Assembly (NCBI RefSeq): GCF_000733775.1
Contig: NZ_JPOE01000002.1
Span: forward strand, 1,302,001-1,366,000
Source of the DNA: Thiomonas sp. FB-Cd
GTDB lineage: Bacteria; Pseudomonadota; Gammaproteobacteria; Burkholderiales; Burkholderiaceae_C
Direction: 5' to 3'
DNA length: 64,000 nucleotides
Positions 35,816 to 45,874 of the stretch are shown here, in pieces (position 1 is the stretch's first letter; each line of letters opens with the position of its first letter). Below the pieces are notes generated by a model. It had not been told where the DNA came from and made no database searches. It worked only from the letters and a program-made list of their open reading frames with translations. Position numbers and translations under genes: made by a program.

Positions 35816-36732
35816 CACGGTTGGGGCAGCGTCAAACGGGCGACGTTGCCAAGGGTGCGCGCGGCTAGATTCACAGGTTGGCCGTTGAACATCACCTGGG
35901 TATGACCCGCGTTGCCCACAATCAGTTTCACGGGCAGGTCTTGCGCTGTCAGCGGCACCACGTGCGCGCCGTTGGCCGGCACGATGCCGGAAAACAGCAC
36001 CTTACCCTCTTGGGTGCTGACCTGCATCCAGCTGTCGGCTGTTGCCTGCAGACTCAGGCTCGCCGCGGATCCCGTCGCAGCGCCCGAAGCGCCACTTGCC
36101 GGAACCTGCGGGCCTGCTGCGGGCACCGCGCCCTCAGCAGGCGAGCTGGCCGCAGCCGAGGCTGCTGCGCTCGCCAGCGGCGCGACACGCGGACTGGTCC
36201 CCGGCGCCGACGCCGACGGGTGCGGCTGGCCGTTTGCGCTCGCCTTGGTCGCGATCTGCCCAGAGGCGTGAAAGGCCGCCAGCCAGCGATTCATCTCGCT
36301 GGTGCGAGGCAGGAAGAAAATCACCAGCGCAGCCAGCACAATGGCCAGCACCGCCAGCCACCACAGCTTGCGCGAGCCGTGCGCCGGACCATTGCCGGCC
36401 GCCGGCAGGGGCCGGCGCGCTGGTGCCGCCTCCAAGCCGGCCGACCCCGAGACCGCATGGGAAACCGCCAGCACCTGCATGATGGCTTCGGCATCGCCCT
36501 TCACCATCTTGGCCGCAGCGCGCAGCAACCCGCGCGCGAAGGTTGGATCGGGCAGGCGCTCCCAGGCGCCGCTTTCCAGCGCCTCGATCTTGTCGCCGGA
36601 CACTTTGAGCTGTGTGGCCAGCTCACCCGTGCTGCGCCCGGCAGCCTCGCGCGCAGCGCGCAGCATCCCGCCGGCCTGCGTACGCGCCGCTTGCAGCTCC
36701 GGCGTGGGGGCGAGATTCGAAGGACTCGTCAT
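35815..36732 (-). CDS. rodZ: RodZ-like helix-turn-helix membrane protein
   Basis: The 305-residue protein has an N-terminal helix-turn-helix ([20 protein letters not shown], about 25-85), one membrane helix (about 125-145), an Ala/Ser/Pro-rich linker and a C-terminal DUF4115-type beta domain ([20 protein letters not shown]). RodZ links MreB to the cell-elongation machinery. ATG at 36732, ten bases after the pilF stop, is chosen over an upstream TTG inside pilF. Confidence 0.9.
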   Translation of the reverse strand: MTSPSNLAPTPELQAARTQAGGMLRAAREAAGRSTGELATQLKVSGDKIEALESGAWERLPDPTFARGLLRAAAKMVKGDAEAIMQVLAVSHAVSGSAGLEAAPARRPLPAAGNGPAHGSRKLWWLAVLAIVLAALVIFFLPRTSEMNRWLAAFHASGQIATKASANGQPHPSASAPGTSPRVAPLASAAASAAASSPAEGAVPAAGPQVPASGASGAATGSAASLSLQATADSWMQVSTQEGKVLFSGIVPANGAHVVPLTAQDLPVKLIVGNAGHTQVMFNGQPVNLAARTLGNVARLTLPQP

Positions 36733-36742
36733 CGGCAACGGC

Positions 36743-37588
36743 TCAACGGGGCAGCAGGCTGGAGTCGTCAAACCGGCCTTGCTGGCTGGCGATGGCCTCG
36801 CGCGAATCCGGAAAGCGCTGCACCAGCTGGTTGGTCCACGTGGTGGCCTCCAACGTATCGGCCGCGGCGCGCGCGATCAGGATGCCCAGCCAAAGCGATT
36901 GTGCGTTGGCATATTGCCCGGAATTGACGCGGCGGATGTAGAACAGCGCATCTTTGAGCTTGTTCTGCCGGTACAGCACCAGCGACAGGTTGGTCGACAG
37001 CGCCGGGTTGGCGGGATCCAGTGCGAAGCCGGCGCGCAGCGTCCGCTCGGCCCCGGCTATGTCCCCGTCGCGATATTGGCACACGCCGTACGCAAGATCG
37101 GTGCGCTGCGGATAACGGTAGCCCGGCACGGCCAGGGCCCGCTTGAACATGGCGAATGACTCGGCGTACCGCTTGTCGGTGCACAGGAACCACCCGTAGT
37201 TGTGCAGGGCGTCGGCGTTGTTCGGCTGGATGGCCAGCGCCTTTCGGAAACTCGCCTCGGCCTGCGCGTTGCGCCCCAGGCTCATCTCAATGAGGGCGCG
37301 CATCGTGTAGGCCGGCACATAGTCGGGAGCCTGCTCGAGGGCCTTGCCCACTTCGGACAGCGCCACCTCGGTCTGCCCGCGCTGGTAGTAGCCCTCGGCC
37401 AGCTCAAGGCGGATTTGCGCGTTCTTGTCCGCCTGCTCATTGCCCGAATTGGGCGTCTGCGCGCTGGCGCCATTGGCCTCGGGGCGCGTTGCGCATCCGG
37501 CAACCGTCAGCGCCAGGGCCAGGCCCAGCACCAGGGCAACAAGCCCCAGCGGTGAAGGCCGTGCGGCCTTGCAGTGCGTCATGTGCAT
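36743..37588 (-). CDS. pilF: Type IV pilus biogenesis lipoprotein PilF/PilW
   Basis: The 281-residue protein has a lipoprotein signal (lipobox VAGC) and about six TPR units, including ALEQAPDYVPAYTMRALI and ALAIQPNNADALHNYGWF. PilF pilots the PilQ secretin to the outer membrane. Start at 37588 places the ATG four bases after the rlmN stop. The operon position between rlmN and rodZ is conserved in beta- and gammaproteobacteria. Confidence 0.93.
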   Translation of the reverse strand: MHMTHCKAARPSPLGLVALVLGLALALTVAGCATRPEANGASAQTPNSGNEQADKNAQIRLELAEGYYQRGQTEVALSEVGKALEQAPDYVPAYTMRALIEMSLGRNAQAEASFRKALAIQPNNADALHNYGWFLCTDKRYAESFAMFKRALAVPGYRYPQRTDLAYGVCQYRDGDIAGAERTLRAGFALDPANPALSTNLSLVLYRQNKLKDALFYIRRVNSGQYANAQSLWLGILIARAAADTLEATTWTNQLVQRFPDSREAIASQQGRFDDSSLLPR

Positions 37589-37592
37589 GGCA

Positions 37593-38792
37593 TTAACCCT
37601 CGAGAAAACGTCGCGCCGCGACTGTGGACGCACGCGCCACGGTCGCGTGTGGCGGTGAGCTGGCCAGCTCCGCCACGATCGGAATCACGGGTTGCGTCGC
37701 AGACTGGCCGCCGCGCGCGGCCTTGCGCGTGGTGCGATCCTGCACGTCTCCGGCCAGTTGTCCGCAGGCTGCATCAATATCCTCGCCCCGGGTCTTGCGC
37801 ACGGTGGTCACAAAACCCGCGTCCACCAAAATCTGGGCGAACGCGGCCACGCTTTGCGGCGTGGAACGGCGCAAACCCGACTGCGGGAAGGGATTGAACG
37901 GGATGAGGTTGAACTTGCAGGCAAAGCGGTTGCGCAGCAGCTCCACGAGCTGTCGCGCATGCTCGGGCTGGTCATTCACGCCGTCGAGCATGCAGTATTC
38001 GAATGTGATGAAGTCGCGCGGCGCGTGCACCAGGTAGCGCTCGCAGGCGGCCAGCAATTCGGCCAGCGGGTATTTTCGATTCAGGGGAACGAGATCGTCG
38101 CGCAATGCGTCGTTGGGCGCGTGCAGCGACACCGCCAGCGCCACGGGGCAATCCGCAGCCAGGCGATCGATCATCGGCACCACGCCCGAGGTGGACACCG
38201 TCACGCGGCGCCGTGACAGGCCATAACCGTCGTCGTCCAGCATCACGCGCAGCGCGGGCACAAGCGCCGCGTAGTTCTGCAGCGGCTCGCCCATGCCCAT
38301 CATCACCACGTTGGAGATGGCGCGCTCGCCCGGCGCCAGGCCCAGCTGGGCACGCATGGCGAATTCGGCGTGCCAGAGCTGTGCGAGGATCTCGGCCGTC
38401 GTCAGGTTCCGGCTGAATCCCTGGGCGCCAGTCGAGCAGAATCGGCACGCCATGGCGCACCCGGCCTGGGACGACACGCACAGCGTATTGCGCTGCGCCT
38501 CCGGGATGAACACCGTCTCCACGGCATCGCCCGCGCCCACGTCGAACAGCCATTTCACCGTGCCGTCGCTTGAGCGCTTCTCGGTCAGCACCGAAAGGCC
38601 CTGGATGGTGGCCTCCGCCTCCAGCCAGCTGCGCAGTGGCTTGGCCAGATCGCTCATGCCGGCAAAGCCGGCCGCGCCCTTGTGGTGAATCCAGCGGAAG
38701 ACCTGGCGCGCGCGAAACGGCTTCTCGCCATGCGCGGCGAACCAGTCCACCAGACCGGCGCGATCGAATTGGAGCAGGTTGGTGGCGGACAT
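37593..38792 (-). CDS. rlmN: 23S rRNA/tRNA A2503/A37 methyltransferase RlmN
   Basis: The 399-residue radical SAM enzyme has the CxxxCxxC cluster in [11 protein letters not shown], the GMGEPLQN segment and the conserved catalytic Cys in [17 protein letters not shown]. It methylates 23S rRNA A2503 and some tRNAs, and it follows ndk by 17 bases. The C-terminus is a little longer than usual with an Ala/Val-rich tail. Confidence 0.96.
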   Translation of the reverse strand: MSATNLLQFDRAGLVDWFAAHGEKPFRARQVFRWIHHKGAAGFAGMSDLAKPLRSWLEAEATIQGLSVLTEKRSSDGTVKWLFDVGAGDAVETVFIPEAQRNTLCVSSQAGCAMACRFCSTGAQGFSRNLTTAEILAQLWHAEFAMRAQLGLAPGERAISNVVMMGMGEPLQNYAALVPALRVMLDDDGYGLSRRRVTVSTSGVVPMIDRLAADCPVALAVSLHAPNDALRDDLVPLNRKYPLAELLAACERYLVHAPRDFITFEYCMLDGVNDQPEHARQLVELLRNRFACKFNLIPFNPFPQSGLRRSTPQSVAAFAQILVDAGFVTTVRKTRGEDIDAACGQLAGDVQDRTTRKAARGGQSATQPVIPIVAELASSPPHATVARASTVAARRFLEG

Positions 38793-38809
38793 GGGCGCCC
38801 CGCGGGTCG

Positions 38810-39229
38810 TCAGCGGGAGAAAATCCAGTTGGACGGGAAGAAAAACGCGATTTCCGTCGCGGCGTTCTCCGCACTGTCGGAGCCGTGCACGGCGTTGGCG
38901 TCGATGCTGTCGGCAAAGTCGGCGCGAATCGTGCCCGGGGTTGCCTTCTTGGGATCGGTTGCCCCCATGAGTTCGCGGTTCTTGGCAATCGCGTTGGGAC
39001 CTTCAAGCACCTGCACCATGACCGGGCCGGAGATCATGAATTCCACCAGATCCTTGAAGAACGGCCGCTCCTTGTGCACGGCGTAAAAGCCTTCGGCCTC
39101 GACCCGCGACAGGTGCATCATGCGGGCAGCCACCACCTTCAGCCCGGCTGTTTCAAAGCGATCGATGATTTTGCCGATGCAATTCTTGGCCACGGCGTCG
39201 GGCTTGATGATCGAGAGCGTGCGCTCCAT
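38810..39229 (-). CDS. ndk: Nucleoside diphosphate kinase
   Basis: The 139-residue enzyme exchanges phosphate between nucleoside di- and triphosphates. The start [13 protein letters not shown] and the active-site NAVHGSDS (His115) are diagnostic. It is the first gene of the long operon running down to purA. The promoter should lie in 39230-39334. Confidence 0.97.
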   Translation of the reverse strand: MERTLSIIKPDAVAKNCIGKIIDRFETAGLKVVAARMMHLSRVEAEGFYAVHKERPFFKDLVEFMISGPVMVQVLEGPNAIAKNRELMGATDPKKATPGTIRADFADSIDANAVHGSDSAENAATEIAFFFPSNWIFSR

Positions 39230-39334
39230 AAGATTTTTTCTCCAGAAATCAAGTGATTAAAAATGAATTGTAAGGCGCGCCCGCGTGCTCAGCCGTGGGC
39301 GCCGCAACGCACAACGTGATGCCAAACCGCGCCT

Positions 39335-41191
39335 TCAACGCGGGAAATTGCGCCGCTTGCCGCCCTGGCCGCTGCCGGAACGGCCCGGCTGGGTCAAGCC
39401 CAGGGCCGAGCGCGTGGGGTCGGGCTGGGCTGCGCCGCCGCCCTTGCGGCCTTTGCCGCCGCGCGATGGCTTGTTGCCGCTGCGCGCGCCCGCGCCTTTG
39501 CCAAACAGGGCATCGACCGCGCTCATCGCATAGCTGTTGGGACCGGGCTCACGTTCCGGCACATCGCGATCCTCGTCGAATGCCGGGCGCGGGTTCGCCA
39601 ATCGGGCTTCGCGCACGGCGCGCCCGAACAGCGCGTCCACCGCGCTCATGGCATAGCTGTTGGGACCCGGCTCGCGCTCACCGCCCGGCCCGCGCCCGCC
39701 CTGGCGCTCGTCGGGGCGTCCGGCGCTGCGATCGGGCCCGCGGCCCTCGTTGCGCCCGCCCTTGCGGGCATCCCTTGCGCCACCGCCCTGCGCGCTGGGC
39801 TTCGGGCCCCGCGACTTGCCTTGCGAGCCCTGAACGGCGCCCGCGCGATTCATCATGGCGCGAACGTCCTCGCGGTCGATTTCCGCAAAGTCGCCGCGCC
39901 GCAGCCCGGCGGGCAGTGCAATGGAGCCGTAACGCACACGGATGAGGCGACTGACGGTCAACCCCACCGCTTCGAACAACCGGCGCACTTCGCGGTTGCG
40001 CCCTTCGGCAATGATCACCCGGTACCAGCGGTTGGCACCTTCGCCGCCCGCTTCTTCAAGGCTGATGAATCGGGCAGGCCCATCGCTGAGCTCCACGCCG
40101 CCAAGCAGCTTTTGCCGCGCCTCGTCGTCCACCTGGCCCAGCACGCGCACCGCGTACTCGCGCTCCACACCCTGGCTGGGATGCATGAGCCTGTTGGCCA
40201 GTTCGCCCGACGTCGTGAACAGCAGCAGCCCCTCGGTGTTGATATCCAGACGCCCGATGGCCGTCCACTTGGCGTTTTGCACGCGCGGCAGGTTGCGGAA
40301 CACGGTCGGCCGGCCTTCCGGATCCTTGAACGTGACCACCTCCCCAACCGGCTTGTGATAGACCAGAACCCGTGCCGGGGGCGGGGCGATGCGCACTTTG
40401 AGTGGCTTGCCGTTGACGCGGATCTGGTCGCCGGGCTGGATGCGCTGACCCAGGTGGGCCGGCTCGCCGTTCACCGACACGCGGCCCTCCACGATGAGCT
40501 CTTCCATCTCGCGACGCGAACCCACGCCGCCTTGCGCCAGCACCTTGTGCAGCTTGGGCGCCTCGGGCGAAGGCGCCAGCACGCGGCGCCCACCGGGCTC
40601 GATGGCCTCGGCAATTTCCACGGCGCGGTCGAAGTCGCCCGAAATGACCTCCTCGATGCGCACGGCGGGCACAGCCTTGGCTGGACCACGCAGGGGTGAA
40701 TTGGGTTTCTTGTTGTTGTGGCGGGCTTGGCGCGGCCGATCCGCACGATTCGCTTGCGCAGGCCTGGCGTGCCCTTCGGCTGCGCGCTCGCCCACCGCCG
40801 GCTCGCCCTCGGCCTCGCCCGATCCATCGCCCTGCGGGGCCATCTCGGCCCCGGCATCGCTCGTGGGCACCACGTCGGCCGATTCCGCTCGCGCGACCTT
40901 GGATCGTCCCGAGCGGCGGCTGCGCCGACGCTTGCCTTCAGGGCTCGGCTCGCCTTCGGTGCGGGGCTCGCCTCCCGGCGCGGCCACAGCAACGCGCGCC
41001 TCGCCCGCCTCCGCGGCTCCCGGGTGTGCGCCCGATCGCTCGCTGGGCGCCGCACTGAAGACGGCCCCTGCGCCGGCCGCGGCGTCCGGGCTCGGCGCCA
41101 TGGCACGTTGCGCGGGCTCGGGGGTGGCCGCCATGGCGGCTGGTTGGGTGCGCTCGGCGCTGGCGTCGGTATCGTGTTCTTGCATGGACAT
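39335..41191 (-). CDS. rluB: Large-subunit pseudouridine synthase RluB with long low-complexity arms
   Basis: At 618 residues it is about twice the size of E. coli RluB. A Glu/Ala/Arg-rich N-terminal arm (1-200) precedes an S4 domain (about 205-270), the pseudouridine synthase core with [14 protein letters not shown] (catalytic Asp), and an Arg/Gly/Pro-rich C-terminal arm. The C-arm contains the segment [16 protein letters not shown] twice. The arms are probably RNA-binding and disordered. It follows scpB by 29 bases. Confidence 0.93.
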   Translation of the reverse strand: MSMQEHDTDASAERTQPAAMAATPEPAQRAMAPSPDAAAGAGAVFSAAPSERSGAHPGAAEAGEARVAVAAPGGEPRTEGEPSPEGKRRRSRRSGRSKVARAESADVVPTSDAGAEMAPQGDGSGEAEGEPAVGERAAEGHARPAQANRADRPRQARHNNKKPNSPLRGPAKAVPAVRIEEVISGDFDRAVEIAEAIEPGGRRVLAPSPEAPKLHKVLAQGGVGSRREMEELIVEGRVSVNGEPAHLGQRIQPGDQIRVNGKPLKVRIAPPPARVLVYHKPVGEVVTFKDPEGRPTVFRNLPRVQNAKWTAIGRLDINTEGLLLFTTSGELANRLMHPSQGVEREYAVRVLGQVDDEARQKLLGGVELSDGPARFISLEEAGGEGANRWYRVIIAEGRNREVRRLFEAVGLTVSRLIRVRYGSIALPAGLRRGDFAEIDREDVRAMMNRAGAVQGSQGKSRGPKPSAQGGGARDARKGGRNEGRGPDRSAGRPDERQGGRGPGGEREPGPNSYAMSAVDALFGRAVREARLANPRPAFDEDRDVPEREPGPNSYAMSAVDALFGKGAGARSGNKPSRGGKGRKGGGAAQPDPTRSALGLTQPGRSGSGQGGKRRNFPR

Positions 41192-41220
41192 GGGGCTGTG
41201 GGTGTTCGGGACATGCCGCT

Positions 41221-41952
41221 TCAGGCGGCGGACTGGGTGTCAGGAATGGGAGAAGAATCGGGAGAAGAATCGGGAGAAGAATTGGGGGAAGGAGCCGGGG
41301 TGGACAGGTCCGCCGGCGCTGCAGCTGGCTCGGCCACCCTTGCTGCAGGTTCCGCGGTGGCACCCTGCTCGGGTGCATCCGGTGCGGGCTGGACCTCGTG
41401 CAAGGGCAGGAGGTCGATCTGCAGTGGGTCGGCGGCCGGCGGCTCGGGCTGCAGCGCGGGAAGCTCGGCGATGGAGGTCAGGCCCATGTCGTCGAGAAAA
41501 TGGCGTGTGGTGGCATACAGCACCGGGCGGCCCGGCCCCTCGCGATGGCCAATGGCCTCGATCCACCCCCGGTCCTCCAGCTGGCGCAGGATCTGGGCGT
41601 TGACGACCACGCCGCGGATGTCTTCAATGTCGCCGCGCGTCACCGGCTGCCGATGCGCAATGATGGCCAGGGTCTCCTGCACGGCACGCGAGTAGCGCGG
41701 CGGCTTTTCCGGATTGAGCCGCTGGAGGTACGGCTGCATGTCCTCGCGACTCTGGAAGCGCCAGCCGCCGGCCACCGCGCGCAGCTCCACGCCGCGGTCC
41801 TTCCAGTCCTCGCGCAGTTCGTCGAGGACCACGCGCACCGTATCGGCTGCGACCTGTTCGTCAAACAGGCTGCGCAGCGCGTTGATGCTCAAAGGTTGGT
41901 TGGCACACATCAGCGCGGTTTCGACAACGCGCTTGGCCAGTGCAATGTTCAT
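41221..41952 (-). CDS. scpB: Segregation and condensation protein ScpB
   Basis: The 243-residue protein has two winged-helix domains (about 5-165) with [10 protein letters not shown] and [20 protein letters not shown], then an Ala/Pro/Ser-rich tail. ScpB with ScpA and SMC organises the chromosome. No scpA is visible in the window. The last residues come from three copies of a 12-base repeat (41248-41283) coding DSSP-type units. Confidence 0.95.
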   Translation of the reverse strand: MNIALAKRVVETALMCANQPLSINALRSLFDEQVAADTVRVVLDELREDWKDRGVELRAVAGGWRFQSREDMQPYLQRLNPEKPPRYSRAVQETLAIIAHRQPVTRGDIEDIRGVVVNAQILRQLEDRGWIEAIGHREGPGRPVLYATTRHFLDDMGLTSIAELPALQPEPPAADPLQIDLLPLHEVQPAPDAPEQGATAEPAARVAEPAAAPADLSTPAPSPNSSPDSSPDSSPIPDTQSAA

Positions 41953-42237
41953 GCGTGACAGGAATCGTGCGCCGATGAAAAGTTGCCGGCATGGTTCTTC
42001 GGCTGGAGAATCGGGTCGACTCTCGATCGGTTACAGCGCTACGAGCGTGCATGTTAACCCAGATATGCATCCTGCGAACTGCGGCGCATGCATCCGTGGC
42101 GCCCAGGCGACGAACGTCCCGCAAAGCGCCGCCGGCTTGTCGGCCCTGCAGGCCGGGCGTTCCTTGCGCCCGCGCCCGAAGGCCTCGCCGCGGCGGCGGG
42201 GCCCATGCAGCGCCGCCAAGCACGGGGGCAAACCCGG

Positions 42238-43353
42238 TCAGACCTCGGCGCGCGGCTGCGGCGGTGCGGCGAGGCGCTCGGGTTCGGCCGCCGGCGCGCC
42301 CAGGGCCGCGGCCCCCTCGACCGCCCTTGGCGCATAGAACGCATCCGCGTGGACATCCCCATGGGGCAGCCCGCGCTCGATCAAGGCGGCGCTGACCGCC
42401 TCGACCATGGCCGGCGACCCGGCCAGATAGACCTTGGCACCGTCCAGGCCGTTCGCATCGCCCAGCAGCACGTCACCCACGCGGCCGCTGCGGTCGCCGC
42501 CATGGGCATCCTGCTCCACCACGATGTGGAAGCGGAAGTTGGCAAACCGGCGCGCCAGATCCGCCAGGTCGTCCCGGCCGTAGACCTCTTGCGGCGTCTT
42601 GAATCCGGCATAAAGCACCACGGGCTCCAACTTGCCATTGTCGAGTGCGGTCCTGGCGATGCTGAGCATGGGCGCAAGCCCCGTTCCTGCGGCAACCGCA
42701 TACAGCGGCCCCTCATGACGCGGGCGGAAATGGCTCGACCCCATGGGGCCATCGACAAAGACGGTGCTGCCGAGCACGATCGCACGCCCCAACAGGCCGC
42801 TGAACGCCCCCGTGGGCGTGCGTCGGATGTGAAACTCCAGTTCGTCGTCGTATTCCGCATCCACCGGCGTGCTTGCCATGGAGAAGTCGCGCGCGATGGT
42901 GGTATCGGGCCCGGTCTGCACGCTGAGCTGCGCGTACTGGCCAGCCGAGAAGATGAAAGGCTCGCCCTCGCGGTCCACGTACCGGATCTTCAGGCGCAGG
43001 CTGAACACCTCGGGCGCAAGCTCGGTCAAGCCGATCACGGTGGCGACGAGGTGGCGCTCGGGATGGACGATATAGTCATCGCTGTCCACCAGGCGCAACT
43101 GCACATCGCCCTTGATGCGGCTGCAGCACGCCAGGATCAGGCCCTGCGTGCGCTGCGCCTCGGGCAAGGCCGTGTCCTTGTACCCGCGCAACTCCACCGC
43201 GCCTGATTCCAGCACGCATTTGCAACTGCCGCACTCGCCCTGCTTGCACGAGTAATGGATGGGCACCTTGGAGCGGCGCAACACCTTGAGCAGGTTGTCG
43301 TCGAGGTCGGCCTGCATGTGCAGGCCGAGTGCGGGAATCGAAATGGTAGGCAT
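42238..43353 (-). CDS. Ferredoxin-type oxidoreductase (2Fe-2S, FAD, NAD domains)
   Basis: The 371-residue protein has an N-terminal plant-type 2Fe-2S domain (YSCKQGECGSCKC, then C in LACCSRI), an FAD-binding domain (RDFSMAST) and an NAD-binding domain (GTGLAPMLSIART, AGSPAMVEAV). This is the layout of reductases such as CDP-6-deoxy-glucoseen reductase or phenol hydroxylase reductase. No oxygenase partner is next to it, so the substrate is unclear. It is divergent from the NUDIX gene with a 123-base gap. The C-terminus is an Ala/Glu-rich tail. Confidence 0.88.
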   Translation of the reverse strand: MPTISIPALGLHMQADLDDNLLKVLRRSKVPIHYSCKQGECGSCKCVLESGAVELRGYKDTALPEAQRTQGLILACCSRIKGDVQLRLVDSDDYIVHPERHLVATVIGLTELAPEVFSLRLKIRYVDREGEPFIFSAGQYAQLSVQTGPDTTIARDFSMASTPVDAEYDDELEFHIRRTPTGAFSGLLGRAIVLGSTVFVDGPMGSSHFRPRHEGPLYAVAAGTGLAPMLSIARTALDNGKLEPVVLYAGFKTPQEVYGRDDLADLARRFANFRFHIVVEQDAHGGDRSGRVGDVLLGDANGLDGAKVYLAGSPAMVEAVSAALIERGLPHGDVHADAFYAPRAVEGAAALGAPAAEPERLAAPPQPRAEV

Positions 43354-43476
43354 GTGGTCGTGTGTGTCGCATCCAGCGCAAATGTGGCCCATTGTTTCAA
43401 AACTGCGCCAAGACGGTTGCCGATGCCCAAAAGCCCGCAGTGCGGCACGGGGCAGCCGGCCTGCAACAATAGACCC

Positions 43477-44019
43477 ATGCACAGCAAACCCATCCAGCAC
43501 TGCAACCAATGCGGCGCCGCCGTGACGTACCAGGTTCCCGAGAGCGACACGCACGCGCGCGCCGTGTGTCCGGTCTGCGGGCACATCCAGTACGAGAACC
43601 CGCGCAACATCGTGGGCACGGTGCCGGTGTGGGAAGGCCGGGTCCTGCTGTGCAGGCGCGCCATCGAACCCCGGCATGGGCTGTGGACCCTGCCGGCGGG
43701 CTTCATGGAACTGCACGAGACCACCGAGCAGGGCGCGCTGCGCGAAACGCACGAAGAAGCCGGCATCGACGTCGAGCTCGAAGGCTTGTACTGCGTGGCC
43801 AATGTCAAGCCCGTCAGCCAGGTCTACCTGCTCTATCGCGCGCGCATGCTGCACCCGCACTGGGCACCGGGACCGGAAACCCTCGAAGCGCAGCTGTTCA
43901 GCCGCGAAGAGGTGCCGTGGGACGCGTTGGCGTTTCGCACCGTGCGCGAAACGCTGCAGCGGTTCTTTGCCGAGCAGCAGGCAGGCCGCTACAGCCTGCA
44001 GGTGTTCGACATCGATTAA
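43477..44019 (+). CDS. NUDIX hydrolase with N-terminal zinc ribbon
   Basis: The 180-residue protein starts with a zinc ribbon (CNQCG then CPVCG) and has a complete Nudix box (GFMELHETTEQGALRETHEE plus AG). This matches the NudC-like/ADP-ribose-type pyrophosphatases with N-terminal zinc ribbon. The start MHSKPIQHC at 43477 is typical. It is divergent from the ferredoxin-type gene and convergent with the SafE-type gene, so it stands alone. Confidence 0.9.
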   Translation: MHSKPIQHCNQCGAAVTYQVPESDTHARAVCPVCGHIQYENPRNIVGTVPVWEGRVLLCRRAIEPRHGLWTLPAGFMELHETTEQGALRETHEEAGIDVELEGLYCVANVKPVSQVYLLYRARMLHPHWAPGPETLEAQLFSREEVPWDALAFRTVRETLQRFFAEQQAGRYSLQVFDID

Positions 44020-44034
44020 GCCTGCGGCGCGTGC

Positions 44035-44793
44035 TCAGATCACGCAAAACCCGTGCACCCCAAGGCTCGTGCCTGCATGCGCCAGCTTCCAGAATCCCCA
44101 GGCCGCAAACGCCAGCATCACGCCCGCCGCGGCCAGCCGCGTGGCGCGGCTCGTCGCGCGCTGGCTCAACCGCCTCAGCACGTGCCCGGCCAGAAGCATG
44201 TGCGGCAAGGTGCCCAGGCCGAAAGCGGCCATCGCCGCAGCACCCTGCCAGGCGCTGCCGGTGAGCAAAGCCAGGGACAGGGCCGAATACACCAGCCCGC
44301 AAGGCAAAAGACCCCACAGCAGCCCCGCGCCAAAGCGCCGCTGCGCGTTCGACAGCGGCAGCAGGCGGTTGAGCACACGCATGCCGGTGCCCATGAGGCC
44401 CTGGCGCACGCCCTGCGTCCACGATCGCCCCGCTGCGGCGCCCAGCGCAAGGCGCCGTGGCCCGCGCACGCCCAGCGCAGCCTGCAGCAGCCATAGACCA
44501 CTGGCTGCGAGTACGATGTTGCCCACGGCATACAGCCCGATTTGCGCGGGGCGGGCCTGAAGCGCCCACAACCCGGAGCCGATCCAGCCGGCCACCGCCC
44601 CCAGCATCGCGTAAGACACTACCCGCGCCAGTTGCATCTGCGCCGCATTCCACAGCAGCCGGCGAGCCGGTAGCAAAATCGTGCCTTGCATGGCGCGCTC
44701 ACTGGCAACAACGAGCCCGCCACACATGCCCGCGCAGTGCAGGCCGCCGGTCAAGCCCATCAGCAAGAGTGTCAAAATGATTGCAGTGTTCAC
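44035..44793 (-). CDS. TauE/SafE-type (UreH-like) membrane protein near cbb3 genes
   Basis: The protein (252 residues from GTG 44793) has six to seven hydrophobic helices and the motif GLTGGLHCAGMCGGLV in helix one, with a Cys pair. Proteins of this type are often encoded beside fnr/cco genes and are annotated as sulfite exporter TauE/SafE or UreH-like; a role in copper or cytochrome assembly has been suggested for relatives. No ribosome-binding site is obvious, so the start (44793 or TTG 44799) is uncertain. Only about 45 bases separate it from fnr. Confidence 0.8.
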   Translation of the reverse strand: MNTAIILTLLLMGLTGGLHCAGMCGGLVVASERAMQGTILLPARRLLWNAAQMQLARVVSYAMLGAVAGWIGSGLWALQARPAQIGLYAVGNIVLAASGLWLLQAALGVRGPRRLALGAAAGRSWTQGVRQGLMGTGMRVLNRLLPLSNAQRRFGAGLLWGLLPCGLVYSALSLALLTGSAWQGAAAMAAFGLGTLPHMLLAGHVLRRLSQRATSRATRLAAAGVMLAFAAWGFWKLAHAGTSLGVHGFCVI

Positions 44794-44840
44794 GAGCAAT
44801 ATGCGATAGTTCGGTTACAAGACACAACAGACGAGCCACC

Positions 44841-45581
44841 ATGAACGCCATTCCAGCCGCCACTTTGCATCGCATGGACAAGCCCCATCCTTGTGACGTG
44901 TGCTTCCAAAGCCGGTTCTGCCTGCCCATTGCGCTGCCGCAGGACCAGCTCGAGCGCATGCGCGACATCGTGCAGAACACGATCCGCATTGGCAAGGGCG
45001 AGCGTCTGTTCGAAGCCGGCCAGTCCATGGACAAGGTGTTCTCGGTGCATGCTGGCTCGTTCAAGTCCGTGGTCAGCAGCCCTGACGGACGGCAGCAGAT
45101 CGTGGGTTTTCACGTACCCGGGGAGATGATGGGGCTGGAGGGGTTCTCGGCGCGCGTGTATCTGACCGACGTCGTCGCGCTGGAAGACGGCGAAGCCTGC
45201 GAGATCGACGTCCGGGTGCTGGAGAACGCGGCACGCGAGATGCCCACCCTGCAGCACCAGATTCACTGCCTGATCGGCAACCGCCTGGCGCGCGCCCAGC
45301 AGGACCAGTTCGTGCTGGGCAGCATGCAGGCCGATGAACGACTCGCACGGTTCCTGCTCGACTTGTCCGAGCGCTACAAGGCGCGCGGGCTCTCGCCCGA
45401 CGAATTCGTCCTGCGCATGAGCCGCGAGGAAATCGGCAGCTATCTCGGGCTCAAGCTGGAAACCGTCAGTCGCCTGATGTCGCGCTTTCATCAGGCCGGC
45501 CTGATCCACGTTGCCCAGCGCCAGGTGCGCATCACCAACCGTGAAGGGCTGGCTGAGCTGCTCGTGCCGCAGGAGAGCTGA
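44841..45581 (+). CDS. fnr: FNR-type oxygen-responsive regulator
   Basis: The 246-residue regulator has the N-terminal CDVCFQSRFC (C-x2-C-x5-C) and a fourth Cys in GEACEID, the four ligands of an oxygen-labile 4Fe-4S cluster. The Crp core and helix-turn-helix (SREEIGSYLGLKLETVSRLM) with E..SR recognition residues follow. It should bind TTGAT-N4-ATCAA-type boxes such as the one before ccoN. The gene is divergent from the TauE/SafE-type gene and convergent with the cco operon end. Confidence 0.95.
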   Translation: MNAIPAATLHRMDKPHPCDVCFQSRFCLPIALPQDQLERMRDIVQNTIRIGKGERLFEAGQSMDKVFSVHAGSFKSVVSSPDGRQQIVGFHVPGEMMGLEGFSARVYLTDVVALEDGEACEIDVRVLENAAREMPTLQHQIHCLIGNRLARAQQDQFVLGSMQADERLARFLLDLSERYKARGLSPDEFVLRMSREEIGSYLGLKLETVSRLMSRFHQAGLIHVAQRQVRITNREGLAELLVPQES

Positions 45582-45616
45582 AGGCATTGGCATCGCACGC
45601 GCGGCCCTGACCCGGG

Positions 45617-45865
45617 TCAGTCATCCCATTGCGGGTCGCGGCGGCAACCGAACAGCCACAGATTCAGGGCGCTGGCAACCCAGCACAGCAGCCACAGCAC
45701 GAGAAAGGTCACGGTGTACATCCCCAGCCCTGAGATCTGGGCCGGGGCACCGAACAGCATGACCTCGCGCGGATCCACCGCACTGAACAACAGCGCCGTG
45801 GCTGGCAGTGCCACAAGAAAGGCTGGCCAGAGTGCACGCAGGAAATTGGGGTTGCAGGCACGCAT
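45617..45865 (-). CDS. Small two-helix membrane protein at the end of the cco operon
   Basis: The 82-residue protein has two hydrophobic helices (about 10-30 and 45-72), with a conserved-looking start RACNPNFLRALWPAFLVAL. Small proteins of this type often follow ccoG/ccoH in betaproteobacteria; their role is unknown. It starts ten bases after the ccoH stop and is the last gene before the converging fnr. A perfect 14-base palindrome overlaps its stop (45607-45620). Confidence 0.7.
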   Translation of the reverse strand: MRACNPNFLRALWPAFLVALPATALLFSAVDPREVMLFGAPAQISGLGMYTVTFLVLWLLCWVASALNLWLFGCRRDPQWDD

Positions 45866-45874
45866 ACGAGCTCC

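Noticed and set aside
43354..43476. A longer N-terminus for the ferredoxin-type reductase or the NUDIX hydrolase
   Set aside because: Both open frames run through the divergent gap, but the family starts (MPTISIPALG and MHSKPIQHC) fit far better and the extension has no coding character.
44781..44840. FNR protein starting at 44781
   Set aside because: The extra 20 residues overlap the divergent gene's start region and are absent from FNR homologues; ATG 44841 is the family start.
45607..45620. Perfect palindrome CTGACCCGGGTCAG between fnr and the small membrane gene
   Set aside because: It overlaps a stop codon in a convergent junction; a short GC palindrome with no T-run is weak evidence for a terminator or site.
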